Source of the DNA: CAYOXD01 sp964407825
GTDB lineage: Bacteria > Desulfobacterota > Desulfobacteria > Desulfobacterales > JAFDDL01
Direction of reading: 5' to 3'
Length of the DNA: 51,586 nucleotides
Assembly (NCBI GenBank): GCA_964407825.1
Contig: CAYOXD010000009.1
Coordinates: 1-51,586, forward strand
This document shows, piece by piece, positions 17,589 to 26,381 of the stretch. Within the stretch, counting starts at the first letter, position 1. The number at the start of each line of letters is the position of its first letter. The translations under genes were made by a program, and so were the position numbers. A model generated the notes under the pieces. It made no database searches and was not told the DNA's origin. It saw only the letters and a program-made list of their open reading frames with translations.

Positions 17589-17974
17589 CAGGCCTGTGCC
17601 CCCGGGGCGAGACGAATGGGTCGCATCGCCGGTGTTGATGTGGTCCTCTGGCCGCCTTGGCTACGGTTTCAGCGCGGCATGCGGCCTTCCTTGTTGTTGA
17701 TTCAAAAAGAGCAATCATCGTGCCACCATCAGGGGGATGACGACGATTAGAGTCTTGCCCTTTCAGTCTGAGAATGTGTCTCTCACAATTCAACTTTTTT
17801 TATAATTTGGGGCGGAATTGCCGGTTCTTGTTTGGTGCTGAAAGGAATCCAGAGTTCCTAAAAACTTGCCGCCGCTGCCCCCTATTTTCTTTTCTTCCTC
17901 AAAAAAAGTTGTTAAAGAGGGGCCCTAAGCCGATAACACCGCTCCTGCAATGTTCTCAAGCCCGGAGATGACAA
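17589..17974 (+). other. 386-bp divergent intergenic region
   Basis: This stretch separates the dksA-like gene (minus) from the sigma-54 activator gene (plus) and should hold both promoters. No gene-like frame with a ribosome binding site is visible. The only structured part is at 17769-17806, described separately. The last 40 bp form an AT/GC-mixed leader ending in GGAG 7 bp before the activator ATG. Confidence 0.6.
17769..17806 (+). promoter_or_regulatory. possible promoter with an operator dyad
   Basis: A perfect -10 hexamer TATAAT lies at 17801-17806 after a run of T. The dyad TGAGA-N7-TCTCA at 17769-17785 covers the place of the -35 box, where no good TTGACA match exists. A poor -35 under a dyad is the layout of a regulated promoter for the downstream activator gene. 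Motif evidence only. Confidence 0.28.
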
Positions 17975-19375
17975 ATGCACAGCATTCTGATTATTTCAAC
18001 GGATTCCAACTCCGCAGGAATCATCGGTTCCGCTTTGGGGGAGGGCAACCATGTGGACCAGGTATCCGACGTGGAGGGGGCTTTCCGCCGCCTTTATCAG
18101 AAACGACATGACCTAGTATTCTTTGACCTTCAAACCGTGATGCCAGATTTTTCCTCTCAGGGGGTGAGCGACATACTGACACCGTTCAATCGGGAATTCC
18201 CGTTGATTCAGATGATTGTCATGTGCCCCCAGAGCATGATCCGCCAGGCTGTCATGGCGGTAAAGGCCGGAGCTTATGATTATCTAAGCTATCCGCTGGA
18301 GGCAAACGAAATCAAGTATGTCGTAGAAAATACAAAAGCCTCGGTGCTGATTCAGTCTGAGCTCGACTACCTCCGGGAACAGTTTTGGAAGGCCGAAGCC
18401 CTTGACTTCGTCCGGACCCAAAACGAGCATATGCGTTCCGTCTTCAATAAAATCCAGTCTGTTGCGCCCACAAAAACCCCTGTCCTCATCATGGGGGAGA
18501 CTGGCACGGGAAAGGGGCTCCTGGCAAAACTGATCCATCGGCACAGCAACCGCGGGGATGCCCAGTTTATCAGTGTCCATTGCGGGGCCATCCCCGATAC
18601 GCTGCTTGAAAGCGAGCTGTTTGGCCACGAGAGGGGGGCCTTCACCGGTGCCTCCCGGAGGAAGCTTGGCAAATTTGAAATTGCCAGCAGCGGTTCGATC
18701 TTTCTGGACGAAATCGGCACCATCACGCCATCGGCCCAGATCAAACTTCTTCAGGTGCTGCAGGACGGCACCTACAGCCGGGTGGGCGGTGAGAGTGTAT
18801 TGAAGACCAACGCCCGGGTAATATCCGCCTCCAATACGGATTTGAACAAAATGACCCTGGAGGGGCTCTTCAGAAAGGATCTCTATTACCGGCTGAACGT
18901 GTTTCCCATTGAAATACCGCCGTTACGGGATCGTATCGAGGATATCCCCTTATTGACCGGCTTTTTTCTCAGGAAGTTAAATCAGGAGTTCCAGAAGGGG
19001 ATTCTCGGCATTCATCCGCAGGTTATCCAGGCCTTTCATCAGTATGCCTGGCCCGGCAACATCCGGGAGTTGGAGAATTTGATGGAGCGCGCATATATCC
19101 TGGAGCTCTCCGATCAGCTCACCCCGGACAGCTTCCCCAAGGAGCTTTTTGAATATGGCGAGCGCGCACCGCTCTTTTCCGTGGATGATTCCCTGCCCCT
19201 GGCCGAGGCCAGACGGCTGGCGGTGGACAGGTTCGAGCGGCAGTACCTGAAGTCGTTGATGGCAAGGAATCACGGGAAAATCAATAGGTCAGCGCAGGAG
19301 GCGGGCATCACCACCCGGCAGTTGCACAAGCTGATGGTCCGTTACGGCCTCAGAAAGGAGGACTTCAAACCCTGA
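17975..19375 (+). CDS. sigma-54-dependent transcriptional activator with a degenerate receiver
   Basis: A 466-residue NtrC-family enhancer-binding protein. Residues 1-120 form a receiver-like domain. Asp51 (VFFDLQ) is at the phosphorylation site, but the acidic pair is reduced (ISTDSNS) and the conserved lysine-proline is changed to YLSYPLE. The AAA+ domain has Walker A GETGTGKG, the sigma-54 contact loop GAFTGA and Walker B GSIFLDEIG. The C-terminus has a Fis-type helix-turn-helix (KINRSAQEAGITTRQLHKLMVRYG). It activates sigma-54 promoters. The changed receiver may respond to binding partners rather than phosphate. No cognate kinase is adjacent. GGAG lies 7 bp before the ATG. Confidence 0.95.
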   Translation: MHSILIISTDSNSAGIIGSALGEGNHVDQVSDVEGAFRRLYQKRHDLVFFDLQTVMPDFSSQGVSDILTPFNREFPLIQMIVMCPQSMIRQAVMAVKAGAYDYLSYPLEANEIKYVVENTKASVLIQSELDYLREQFWKAEALDFVRTQNEHMRSVFNKIQSVAPTKTPVLIMGETGTGKGLLAKLIHRHSNRGDAQFISVHCGAIPDTLLESELFGHERGAFTGASRRKLGKFEIASSGSIFLDEIGTITPSAQIKLLQVLQDGTYSRVGGESVLKTNARVISASNTDLNKMTLEGLFRKDLYYRLNVFPIEIPPLRDRIEDIPLLTGFFLRKLNQEFQKGILGIHPQVIQAFHQYAWPGNIRELENLMERAYILELSDQLTPDSFPKELFEYGERAPLFSVDDSLPLAEARRLAVDRFERQYLKSLMARNHGKINRSAQEAGITTRQLHKLMVRYGLRKEDFKP

Positions 19376-19479
19376 TTCGGCTGTGCCGGAAGTTTCAAGT
19401 TTTGTTGGTACGCCGTTTGCTTTTGCAAAGACGCGGATGGATCACGGGCGGCAATTTCCCAGAAGGATGAATCCGCAAA

Positions 19480-19758
19480 ATGCATAGAACGAATGGATCG
19501 GCGGCAAGTGAATACAGGGAGGTGATCGGTATCCTCATCCCCAGTGCCTGGGATGCCGATGGCAGGGCAACCGCATGGGCGATATCGGCTTACAACGAGA
19601 AGGTGTATCTCATCGACGCGGAAAACGAGATGGGCCGGCAGATGGGAGATTTTTTGGGCGCCAAGATAAAGGCCTCTGGTTTTATCATAAAGACCAACGA
19701 ATCTGCCACCACCCTGACGGTGATGGATTATGAAATCGTGGAGGATTCTTACCAGTAA
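19480..19758 (+). CDS. small uncharacterised protein
   Basis: A 92-residue soluble protein with alternating beta-rich segments (EVIGILIPSAWD, ATAWAISAYNEKVYLID, ASGFIIKTNESATTLTVMDYEIV), suggesting a small beta barrel or OB-like fold. I do not recognise it. AGAAGGA precedes the ATG. It follows the sigma-54 activator by 104 bp in the same direction and ends 28 bp from the convergent diguanylate cyclase. Confidence 0.75.
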   Translation: MHRTNGSAASEYREVIGILIPSAWDADGRATAWAISAYNEKVYLIDAENEMGRQMGDFLGAKIKASGFIIKTNESATTLTVMDYEIVEDSYQ

Positions 19759-19786
19759 AGAAAATCGCCCGCAGTCCTCCGGAGGG

Positions 19787-21058
19787 TCACGTTTTCACGC
19801 AGTTCCTGCCCGCTCTTTTCGCCCGGTAGAGGGCCTTGTCCGCCGCAAGGATCACTTGAGAAGGCGTCGGCAGTGAGGGGGAGGGACCTGCCGCGCCCAC
19901 ACTTACGGTCACGCGTACCTGTTTGCCGGTTTTCCCGGCACCTTTCCCCCGCTGAAGGGCCGAGGCCTTTTTCCGTGATTTTGCCCGAACGGTAAAGGGG
20001 GTTTCGGAGAGCCGCCGGCGGCAGGCATCCAGATGGGGCAGCGCATCCGCCACTGATTTTCCAGGGAAAACAACCGTAAATTCCTCTCCTCCATACCGGA
20101 ATGCCTGGGCGCCGCCGGACATGCTGAGCAGCTGGCTTGCCAGCAGCTTCAACACCTGATCCCCGGTCTTGTGACCATACGTATCGTTGAATTTCTTGAA
20201 GTGGTCTACATCGATCATGGCGATGGCATAGTGCCGGCCCAGAGTCCTGAGGGCCTGATTTAAGGCCCGGCGGCTGGGAACACCGGTGAGCTCATCCCGG
20301 TATGCCATGAAAAAGGACGCCTCCACCCCGGCCAGCAGGAGGATCAGTCCTGCGGCAGAAAAGAAAACGGGTGGCCCCATACCGGTTCGATCCGCTCCAA
20401 GTCCGATAAATACCGCCAGGATCGCCCCCAGCAGACCGGCCTGAAGGACGTCCTGTTTCCGGAGTCCTGAAATCATCAGGTAAAGCGCTGAGCAGGAAAG
20501 GACGATAAACACAGGATCCCACGGAAGGGATGGATGAAAGGAAAACAGCTCTCCCCGCAGCCTCGCCAGAAGTGGGCTGGTGACGATCCCCTGGGGCCAC
20601 AGGCTGCCCAATTGACGCATGTGTCCCATTGCTGCCACAGCCGTCGTTTGCACCACCAGGGTCATGAGCCACAGGACTGCCCACCGTGCCGGAAGCCGCC
20701 GCCAGCGCCAAACCGAAAAGAGGGGAATCTCAATTGAAACAAGACAGATCAGGAGGCGCAGGTTTCCGGGCCCCCCTCCCATTTCAGGAGCCGGCCCGTA
20801 CCACCCGTGGTGGAGGGCCCCGTAGGACACCCCCAAGAGCCATGCCGACAAGAACATCCCGCTCTGATGAAAGCGCCACCCCAGCAGCAGGGCAGCGCCA
20901 AGGAATACATAGGGCAGTTGGGGCAATAGGATGGTAATCACCTCCAACTGCCCATCGCCGTGGGGCGGATAGGCCCATCCACCGCCCATCAGAACGGCCG
21001 CGGCCAACACCGCCGCGGGCATGATAAAGGGGAAAAACGCTCGAATATAGAGTCTCAT
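19787..21058 (-). CDS. membrane-bound diguanylate cyclase (GGDEF)
   Basis: A 423-residue protein. Residues about 8-250 hold seven or eight hydrophobic helices forming a membrane sensor I cannot name. The GGDEF domain starts at DELTGVPSRRALN (near 255). The active-site loop is RYGGEEF at 321-327, so it should make cyclic di-GMP from GTP at the inner membrane. The inhibitory RxxD site expected five residues before GGEEF is absent (MSGGAQAF instead), so product inhibition is unlikely. An extra basic insert (AKSRKKASALQRGKGAGKTGK) interrupts the C-terminal part. The protein ends in DKALYRAKRAGRN, as usual. Confidence 0.93.
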   Translation of the reverse strand: MRLYIRAFFPFIMPAAVLAAAVLMGGGWAYPPHGDGQLEVITILLPQLPYVFLGAALLLGWRFHQSGMFLSAWLLGVSYGALHHGWYGPAPEMGGGPGNLRLLICLVSIEIPLFSVWRWRRLPARWAVLWLMTLVVQTTAVAAMGHMRQLGSLWPQGIVTSPLLARLRGELFSFHPSLPWDPVFIVLSCSALYLMISGLRKQDVLQAGLLGAILAVFIGLGADRTGMGPPVFFSAAGLILLLAGVEASFFMAYRDELTGVPSRRALNQALRTLGRHYAIAMIDVDHFKKFNDTYGHKTGDQVLKLLASQLLSMSGGAQAFRYGGEEFTVVFPGKSVADALPHLDACRRRLSETPFTVRAKSRKKASALQRGKGAGKTGKQVRVTVSVGAAGPSPSLPTPSQVILAADKALYRAKRAGRNCVKT

Positions 21059-21397
21059 CGGTGTAATCCGTTTCTTTAAATTCCCTTATTCTGTCAGCGG
21101 GTTATGGCGTATCCTGCCCGGTATGTCAATGCGTTAGGGAAACTATCGGCCGTCCGGAGGCATCTTACGGTCACTTGACGCTGTTGCGTGTGGCGCCGAG
21201 TGCCTGGCCGATCACGGCCAGGCTTAATGAACCTTGTTCAGTTAGAATCGCTGAATAGCCAGGTTTGCGCTTTACGAGGAGTCTGTAATTTGATATTCAG
21301 AAAGGATATGCAGTCCCCACTCGGGGCAGAGGGAGAGGGAATCCCCATGGATTCCACGGCCCTCGCACCCAACCGACGAGCCAGGAGGAAAGACATC
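21059..21397 (+). other. 339-bp divergent intergenic region
   Basis: Between the diguanylate cyclase (minus) and cheW (plus). It holds a perfect inverted repeat at 21202-21223 and then an open frame continuous with cheW, which I do not regard as coding because the strong binding site is at 21382-21392. No clear -35/-10 pair found. Confidence 0.55.
21202..21223. repeat. perfect 9-bp inverted repeat
   Basis: GCCTGGCCG and CGGCCAGGC with a 4-base loop (ATCA) lie in the leader of cheW. No U-run follows on either strand, so it is not a standard terminator. It may be a stable leader hairpin or a protein-binding dyad. Confidence 0.55.
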
Positions 21398-21910
21398 ATG
21401 GCCGATAAGATTGATTCCATGGATCAGACGGTAAAACTGATGAAGGACAAGGAGGGGAAATATCTTTCCTTTTCCCTGGGGGAGGAGGAATACGGAATCG
21501 GCATCCTCAAGATCAAAGAGATCATCGGCATGATGCCTATTACCAAGGTCCCCCAAACCCCGGATTTCGTCAAGGGCGTGATCAACCTTCGCGGCAAGGT
21601 GATTCCTATCATTGACTTGAGGCAGAAATTCGGTATGGAAGGCATCGACTACACGGAACGAACCTGCATCATCGTGGTGGAGATCGACTCGGCGTCTGGA
21701 ACGATCCGAATCGGGAGTATTGTGGATTCGGTTTCCGAGGTGTTGAATGTCAGGGCGGACCAGATTGAAAAGCCCCCAACCTTTGGCGTGAGTCTCAATA
21801 CGAATTACATCCTGGGGATGGCCAAAATGGAAAGCGGCGTGAAAATGCTGCTTGACATAGACCGGGTCCTGGCGGCGGATGAAATCGAGGCCCTCGAAAA
21901 GGTCGGGTAG
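21398..21910 (+). CDS. cheW: chemotaxis coupling protein CheW
   Basis: A 170-residue CheW. The start at 21398 has AGGAGGAAAG directly upstream; in-frame sequence back to 21188 is rejected. Family motifs are KYLSFSLGEEEYGIGILKIKEII at the start, PDFVKGVINLRGKVIPIIDLR in the middle, and ILGMAKMESGVKMLLDIDRVL near the end. CheW links chemoreceptors to the kinase CheA at the inner membrane. No cheA or receptor is adjacent, so it must act with genes elsewhere. The N-terminal 20 residues are a short charged extension. Confidence 0.94.
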   Translation: MADKIDSMDQTVKLMKDKEGKYLSFSLGEEEYGIGILKIKEIIGMMPITKVPQTPDFVKGVINLRGKVIPIIDLRQKFGMEGIDYTERTCIIVVEIDSASGTIRIGSIVDSVSEVLNVRADQIEKPPTFGVSLNTNYILGMAKMESGVKMLLDIDRVLAADEIEALEKVG

Positions 21911-21925
21911 TTCCAGGAAGTCGGT

Positions 21926-22108
21926 TCAAGTGTTGTTCCCTCGAAGGAAGGCGTCCAGGGCTTCGATGACCACATTGGTCAGGTCGGTCTTGTTCGCCTG
22001 GGCGTACTGGCGAACCCGGGTGACGAGCTCACAGGGGATCTGGAGGCTAAGATCCTCGCAGAAAGGGCTTTTATCCATTTGAGAGTTTTGTTTCGCATCT
22101 TTTTGCAT
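21926..22108 (-). CDS. small ribbon-helix-helix-like protein
   Basis: Up to 60 residues. The part DLSLQIPCELVTRVRQYAQANKTD then LTNVVIEALDAFLRG has the strand-helix-helix pattern of CopG/Arc-type DNA-binding proteins. A second in-frame ATG ten codons in may be the true start; AGGAG stands about 14 bp before the first. No toxin partner is adjacent, so an antitoxin role is not supported. Confidence 0.6.
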   Translation of the reverse strand: MQKDAKQNSQMDKSPFCEDLSLQIPCELVTRVRQYAQANKTDLTNVVIEALDAFLRGNNT

Positions 22109-22195
22109 GGGGCAATCTGCTGCTCCTGTTCAGGGAATTGAATAGAGATGGTGTTCCCATATCGCGGATCGCACATTATTTCAAGATCTGCATTT

Positions 22196-24259
22196 TCAAC
22201 CGCCAGCGATTAGTTTTTCCAACCCTGCCTCGCCGATCACCGTCACACCTAAAGACCGGGCATTGGTCAATTTCGAACCGGGGTTTTCCCCGGCGACGAG
22301 GTAATCCGTTGATTTGCTCACCGTGGCCCTGACTGTTCCGCCCAGGGCGGTAATTTTCTTTTTGGCCTCGCTCCGTGTCATTTTCGCCAGGCTGCCCGTG
22401 AGGACAAAGCGTTTTCCGGACAGGGGCAGAGCGGCGGGAGCCGCCCCTGCCCCATAGACGATGCATACGCCCCGCTGCATGAGACGGCTCAGCAGGTCCC
22501 TGTTTTCGGGCTGGGCAAAAAAAACAGCCAGGCTTCTGGCGATGGTGGTCCCGATGCCCTCGACGGCGGTCAGTTCCGGCTCGGTGGCGGACGCCAAACG
22601 GTCCAGGGAGGCGAAGTGACGTGTCAGGATTGCGGCCACGTTTTCCCCCACGTACCGGATACCCAGGGCAAAGAGGAAGCGATCGAAGGGGATTTTCCGG
22701 CTTTTCTCGATTGCCTGAACCAGATTGTCCGCTGATTTCTCGCCCATCCGCTCTAGCGCCGCCAGGCTCTTGCGATCCAGCGCGAACAGGTCCGCGCTGG
22801 AGCCGATGAGCCCCTCGTCCACCAGTTGGGCCACCAGCTTTTCCCCAAGTCCATCGATGTCAAAGGCGCCCTTGGCAGCAAAGTGCCGAATGCGCTCCTT
22901 CAGTTGGGCCGGGCAGGCGGCGTTGAGGCACCGGGTGGCCGCCTCCAGATAGCTTCCCGCCTCGGACTGTTCCCGGAGGGTACCGGCGCCGCAAACCGGA
23001 CATGCCTGCGGCATCCGAAAGATCCGCTCCCGGCCCGTCCGGGCGGAGGATACCGATTTCACGACCTTGGGAATGACGTCCCCAGCGCGCTCCACAAAAA
23101 CCCTGTCGCCGATTCGAATGTCCTTTTGGGCGATTTCATCCTCATTGTGAAGGGTTGCCCGGCTCACCGTAACGCCGCCCACCTTCACCGGCTCGAGGAT
23201 GGCCACAGGGGTTAGAACGCCGGTGCGGCCCACCTGAATCTCGATGTCCAGCAGACGGGTGGTTTCCTGAACCGCCTTGAATTTGTAGGCGATGGCCCAT
23301 CTGGGGCTGCGGGATTTTTCGCCCAGGCGCTCCCGAAGCGCCAGATCATCCACCTTGACCACGAGGCCATCGATTTCATAGGGCAGCCGGTCACGGTCCG
23401 CCTCCAGCTCCCTATGGAAGGCGAGGACCTCCGCGATCGGAATTCTCGGCCGGATGCGGGGGTTGACCTTGAATCCAAGGCGCTTTAGCGCGCGCAGCAG
23501 GTCCCAGTGGGAATGGGCGGCGAGCCCCTCTGTGCGTCCCACCCCGTAGACGAAGAGATCCAGGGGGCGGCTGGCTGTGATTCTGGAGTCCAGCTGGCGG
23601 AGTGATCCGGCGGCGGCGTTCCTGGGATTGGCAAAGACCGGTTGGCCATGGCCCTGACGCAGGGCGTTGAGTTCCCGGAAACCGGCACGGTGCATGAAGA
23701 CCTCTCCCCGGACCTCCAGCAGGGCCGGGACGGACCCGTCCGCTCCCGGCTGCAGGAGCAGGGGAACGGTCCGGATGGTGCGGACGTTGTCCGTGATGAC
23801 CTCGCCGTGAATGCCGTCTCCCCGGGTGGTAGCCAGGACCAGCCTGCCGCCTTCATAGACGATTTCAACGGCAATGCCGTCCAGTTTGGGCTCCGCCGTA
23901 TAGAGAAGGGGCACCTGACTCTCCAGGAGCCTTCGCACCCGCTGATCGAAGTCCAGAATATCGCCGTCCTCGAACGCGTTATCGAGACTGAGCATGGGGA
24001 TGGCATGGGGGGCGGAGTCGAAACTCGAAAGGGGCGGGGCGCCCACCCGGGCCGTGGGAGAATCCGGGGTCAGGAGTTGCGGATAGGCCGCTTCCAGCGC
24101 CAGAAGCTCCTGCATCAGGCGGTCATAGGCCGCGTCGGATATTTCGGGGTCATCCAGTACATAGTAACGATGATTGTGGCGGTGGAGTTCCCGGCGAAGC
24201 TGTTCCACTCTTTCCACCGTTGCCGCGTCCGGCGCATTGTGGGGCGTATCCTTTTCCAT
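22196..24259 (-). CDS. ligA: NAD-dependent DNA ligase
   Basis: A 687-residue LigA. In order: domain Ia (HRHNHRYYVLDDPEISDAAYDRL, NAD binding), the adenylation site KLDG with Lys125, the OB fold, a C4 zinc finger (CPVCGAGTL...CLNAACPAQ, about 420-445), helix-hairpin-helix repeats (AVEGIGTTIARSLA) and a C-terminal BRCT domain. It seals nicks in replication and repair. The ATG at 24259 gives the family N-terminus. A TTG at 24319, only 4 bp from the preceding MFS stop, would add 20 unusual residues and is not preferred, although no strong binding site precedes the ATG. It appears to be the last gene of a unit with the MFS gene. Confidence 0.96.
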   Translation of the reverse strand: MEKDTPHNAPDAATVERVEQLRRELHRHNHRYYVLDDPEISDAAYDRLMQELLALEAAYPQLLTPDSPTARVGAPPLSSFDSAPHAIPMLSLDNAFEDGDILDFDQRVRRLLESQVPLLYTAEPKLDGIAVEIVYEGGRLVLATTRGDGIHGEVITDNVRTIRTVPLLLQPGADGSVPALLEVRGEVFMHRAGFRELNALRQGHGQPVFANPRNAAAGSLRQLDSRITASRPLDLFVYGVGRTEGLAAHSHWDLLRALKRLGFKVNPRIRPRIPIAEVLAFHRELEADRDRLPYEIDGLVVKVDDLALRERLGEKSRSPRWAIAYKFKAVQETTRLLDIEIQVGRTGVLTPVAILEPVKVGGVTVSRATLHNEDEIAQKDIRIGDRVFVERAGDVIPKVVKSVSSARTGRERIFRMPQACPVCGAGTLREQSEAGSYLEAATRCLNAACPAQLKERIRHFAAKGAFDIDGLGEKLVAQLVDEGLIGSSADLFALDRKSLAALERMGEKSADNLVQAIEKSRKIPFDRFLFALGIRYVGENVAAILTRHFASLDRLASATEPELTAVEGIGTTIARSLAVFFAQPENRDLLSRLMQRGVCIVYGAGAAPAALPLSGKRFVLTGSLAKMTRSEAKKKITALGGTVRATVSKSTDYLVAGENPGSKLTNARSLGVTVIGEAGLEKLIAGG

Positions 24260-24322
24260 GGGGGAGGTTATAGCAAAAAACTGCTGATCTCGGCATGATT
24301 TTTTTGGATCCGCCGGCAAATC

Positions 24323-25621
24323 CTACCGTCCATGGCCGTCTGCCGATCTCAGCATGCCCGTTTTGACAAGGAGGGCCAGAAGCATGAAAAATCCCACCAG
24401 GGTGATGAGGGCGGCCGACAGAAAGGACATTTGGTAGGCGAAGACTTGCGTCTTGCCCCAGGCCATCAGGAAATCCACCATCGGTCCTGCAATGAGGGTG
24501 CCCGCAACCCCCCAGCTGAGGAAAAAGGTGGCGTTGAACCAGCCGAACAGCCGCCCGCGCCGCGCCGGCGGGATCAGCTGGGAGGCGAGGCTGTAGGAGG
24601 CGGCCATCACGATGACATCCGAGAATCCCCTGAGCAGGTTGCTGGCATAGACCAGACCCAAGTTCAGGGTGAACGCCAGGATCAGAAGGGGGACAATGGC
24701 CGCCATTGTTCCCAGGAGCAATGCCCTGGCGTCCCCCAAGATCCTGCTGAACCACCCGGAGGCAAGGCCGGTGAGGATCATGGCCAAGGACTGGGTGTTG
24801 ACGATATAGCTCACCTCATGGCTGGAGGCGGCAATCCCCGAGTCCAGCACCAGGTACTGGGTCAGGATGACGGCGATGGAGTTCCGGCCGAAGTTGATGA
24901 AGACCATCGCCAGGATGAACAACGCGAAGGCGTTTCGATATCCGCCGCCCGGATCGGTTTCGGTGCTGGCTTCCGGCGACGGGGAGGGCTCTCCGGCACC
25001 GCCTTCGGGGACAAAGGCCATGGGAATGATGGAGATCAGCATGACGCCGGCGGCAACGAACCACAGGGCGCCCTGGTCAAACCCCCAGCCGGCATATTTC
25101 AGCCCCAGACCGTCATAGAGCAGCCCGCCGATCCAGACGCCCGCCATGCGGCCCAGTCCGCCGATGCTGGTGAGCCTTCCCTGCACCTCGGTGCGTTCAT
25201 GCTGGGGGTAGATGTCCGATATCAGCGCGCTCCAGCCGATGTTGGACATGGACCAGAAGATTTCGATGAACCCTAGGCCCGCAATGATGGCAACCCCTGA
25301 CAGTTTGGGCGTTCCGGCGGCCCGGTAGGCATACCAGATCAGCACGGTGCCCACGGCCGCCAGGGACTCGCCGGTAATGATCAGGGTGCGCCGCAGCTGG
25401 TACTTGTCGGACAGCCGGCCCCAGATCAGGGTCTGGCTGAGAATGTTGAACACCATGGGGACAGTGGCGAACAGGGTGGTTTCCGTGACACTCAGGCCCA
25501 GAAAATGGCGCAGAAAAATGGACAGATAGGCATAGAAGAGGCCCCTGCGGAACATGGCCAGGGCCTGGAACGATGAAATGCCCAGAAATGTCTTCAGGGC
25601 TGGTTTGATGAAGGGGGGCAC
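24323..25621 (-). CDS. major facilitator superfamily transporter
   Basis: A 432-residue protein with about twelve hydrophobic helices and a charged central loop (EGGAGEPSPSPEASTETDP, about residues 205-228). The first inter-helix loop has the MFS motif GRLSDKYQLRRTL. It presumably exports or imports a small molecule across the inner membrane; the substrate is not evident. It lies 12 bp after a nucleoside phosphorylase gene and just before ligA, all in one direction. The phosphorylase neighbour makes a nucleoside or base possible, but that is inference. Confidence 0.9.
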   Translation of the reverse strand: MPPFIKPALKTFLGISSFQALAMFRRGLFYAYLSIFLRHFLGLSVTETTLFATVPMVFNILSQTLIWGRLSDKYQLRRTLIITGESLAAVGTVLIWYAYRAAGTPKLSGVAIIAGLGFIEIFWSMSNIGWSALISDIYPQHERTEVQGRLTSIGGLGRMAGVWIGGLLYDGLGLKYAGWGFDQGALWFVAAGVMLISIIPMAFVPEGGAGEPSPSPEASTETDPGGGYRNAFALFILAMVFINFGRNSIAVILTQYLVLDSGIAASSHEVSYIVNTQSLAMILTGLASGWFSRILGDARALLLGTMAAIVPLLILAFTLNLGLVYASNLLRGFSDVIVMAASYSLASQLIPPARRGRLFGWFNATFFLSWGVAGTLIAGPMVDFLMAWGKTQVFAYQMSFLSAALITLVGFFMLLALLVKTGMLRSADGHGR

Positions 25622-25633
25622 TCGGTAAGCTCC

Positions 25634-26368
25634 CTATCCCGCCCGGGCCCGGCATAAGCGGCAAACGGCTTCGCAGACGGATCTGCGTCGGTTCCTGAAT
25701 CGTTTTTCCTTGAAGCCCTGCCGCCAGCTGAGATCGGCCAGACTGTCGGATACCACGAGCACGGCCCCCAAGGCCACGTCCCGGAAGGCGGCCACGGAAA
25801 ACAGGGCGGATAGCTCCATCTCCACGGCCAGCGCCCCCTGGTGTTGAAACCGGAGTACCCGCTCACGGGTTTCCCGGAAAAAGCCGTCGGTGGTCCATAT
25901 GTCACCGTTGTGAAAGGGGATCCTTTCGGCTTCAAGGTGTCTCGCAATTTCGCTCGTGAGATCTGCGTCTGGAAGGATCCTTTCCCCGGTTTTCCTGTCG
26001 TAGTGCAGGGATGTCCCCTCGTCGACCAGCGCGCCGGAGGGCACGATGACGTCGCCGATTTGCACCTGGGGTGAGATGCTGCCACACCACCCGAGGAACA
26101 GGCACTCCCGCGCGCCCCAGGCGATGAGCGTTTCCAGCAGCATCACGGCATAGGGGGCGCCGATCATGGGGCCGGAAAGACTCAAGGCCGCCTGCTCGCT
26201 GGTATAGAGTCTGCTGGCGATGAAGGACCGGAATCCTGTCTTTTCCATCCCCAGCTGTCCGCAAAGGACGCCAAGATCCGGCAGACTTCCGGCCATGATC
26301 GCCAGGGGCGGCAAGGGCGGGCCGCCCCTCGGGGCCGTCGGATTGATGATGGCGGGCATAGGGGTCAT
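25634..26368 (-). CDS. PNP/UDP-family nucleoside phosphorylase
   Basis: About 244 residues from the ATG at 26368; an in-frame TTG at 26398 would overlap the upstream gene by 17 bp. Family marks are IGAPYAVMLLETLIAWGA, LGWCGSISPQVQIGDVIVPSGALVDEGTS and the substrate-binding signature ALAVEMELSALFSVAAFR. It should cleave a purine or uridine nucleoside with phosphate, or act as a related nucleosidase. The proline- and glycine-rich N-terminus is atypical. Exact substrate undetermined. Confidence 0.88.
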   Translation of the reverse strand: MTPMPAIINPTAPRGGPPLPPLAIMAGSLPDLGVLCGQLGMEKTGFRSFIASRLYTSEQAALSLSGPMIGAPYAVMLLETLIAWGARECLFLGWCGSISPQVQIGDVIVPSGALVDEGTSLHYDRKTGERILPDADLTSEIARHLEAERIPFHNGDIWTTDGFFRETRERVLRFQHQGALAVEMELSALFSVAAFRDVALGAVLVVSDSLADLSWRQGFKEKRFRNRRRSVCEAVCRLCRARAG

Positions 26369-26381
26369 GGGGCCGGCGGCA

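Noticed and set aside
19769..19790. terminator between the 92-residue gene and the diguanylate cyclase
   Set aside because: Only a 5-bp palindrome (CCTCCGGAGG) with no U-run is present.
21926..22108. toxin-antitoxin pair with the RHH-like protein
   Set aside because: No toxin-like gene lies on either side; the neighbours are cheW and ligA.
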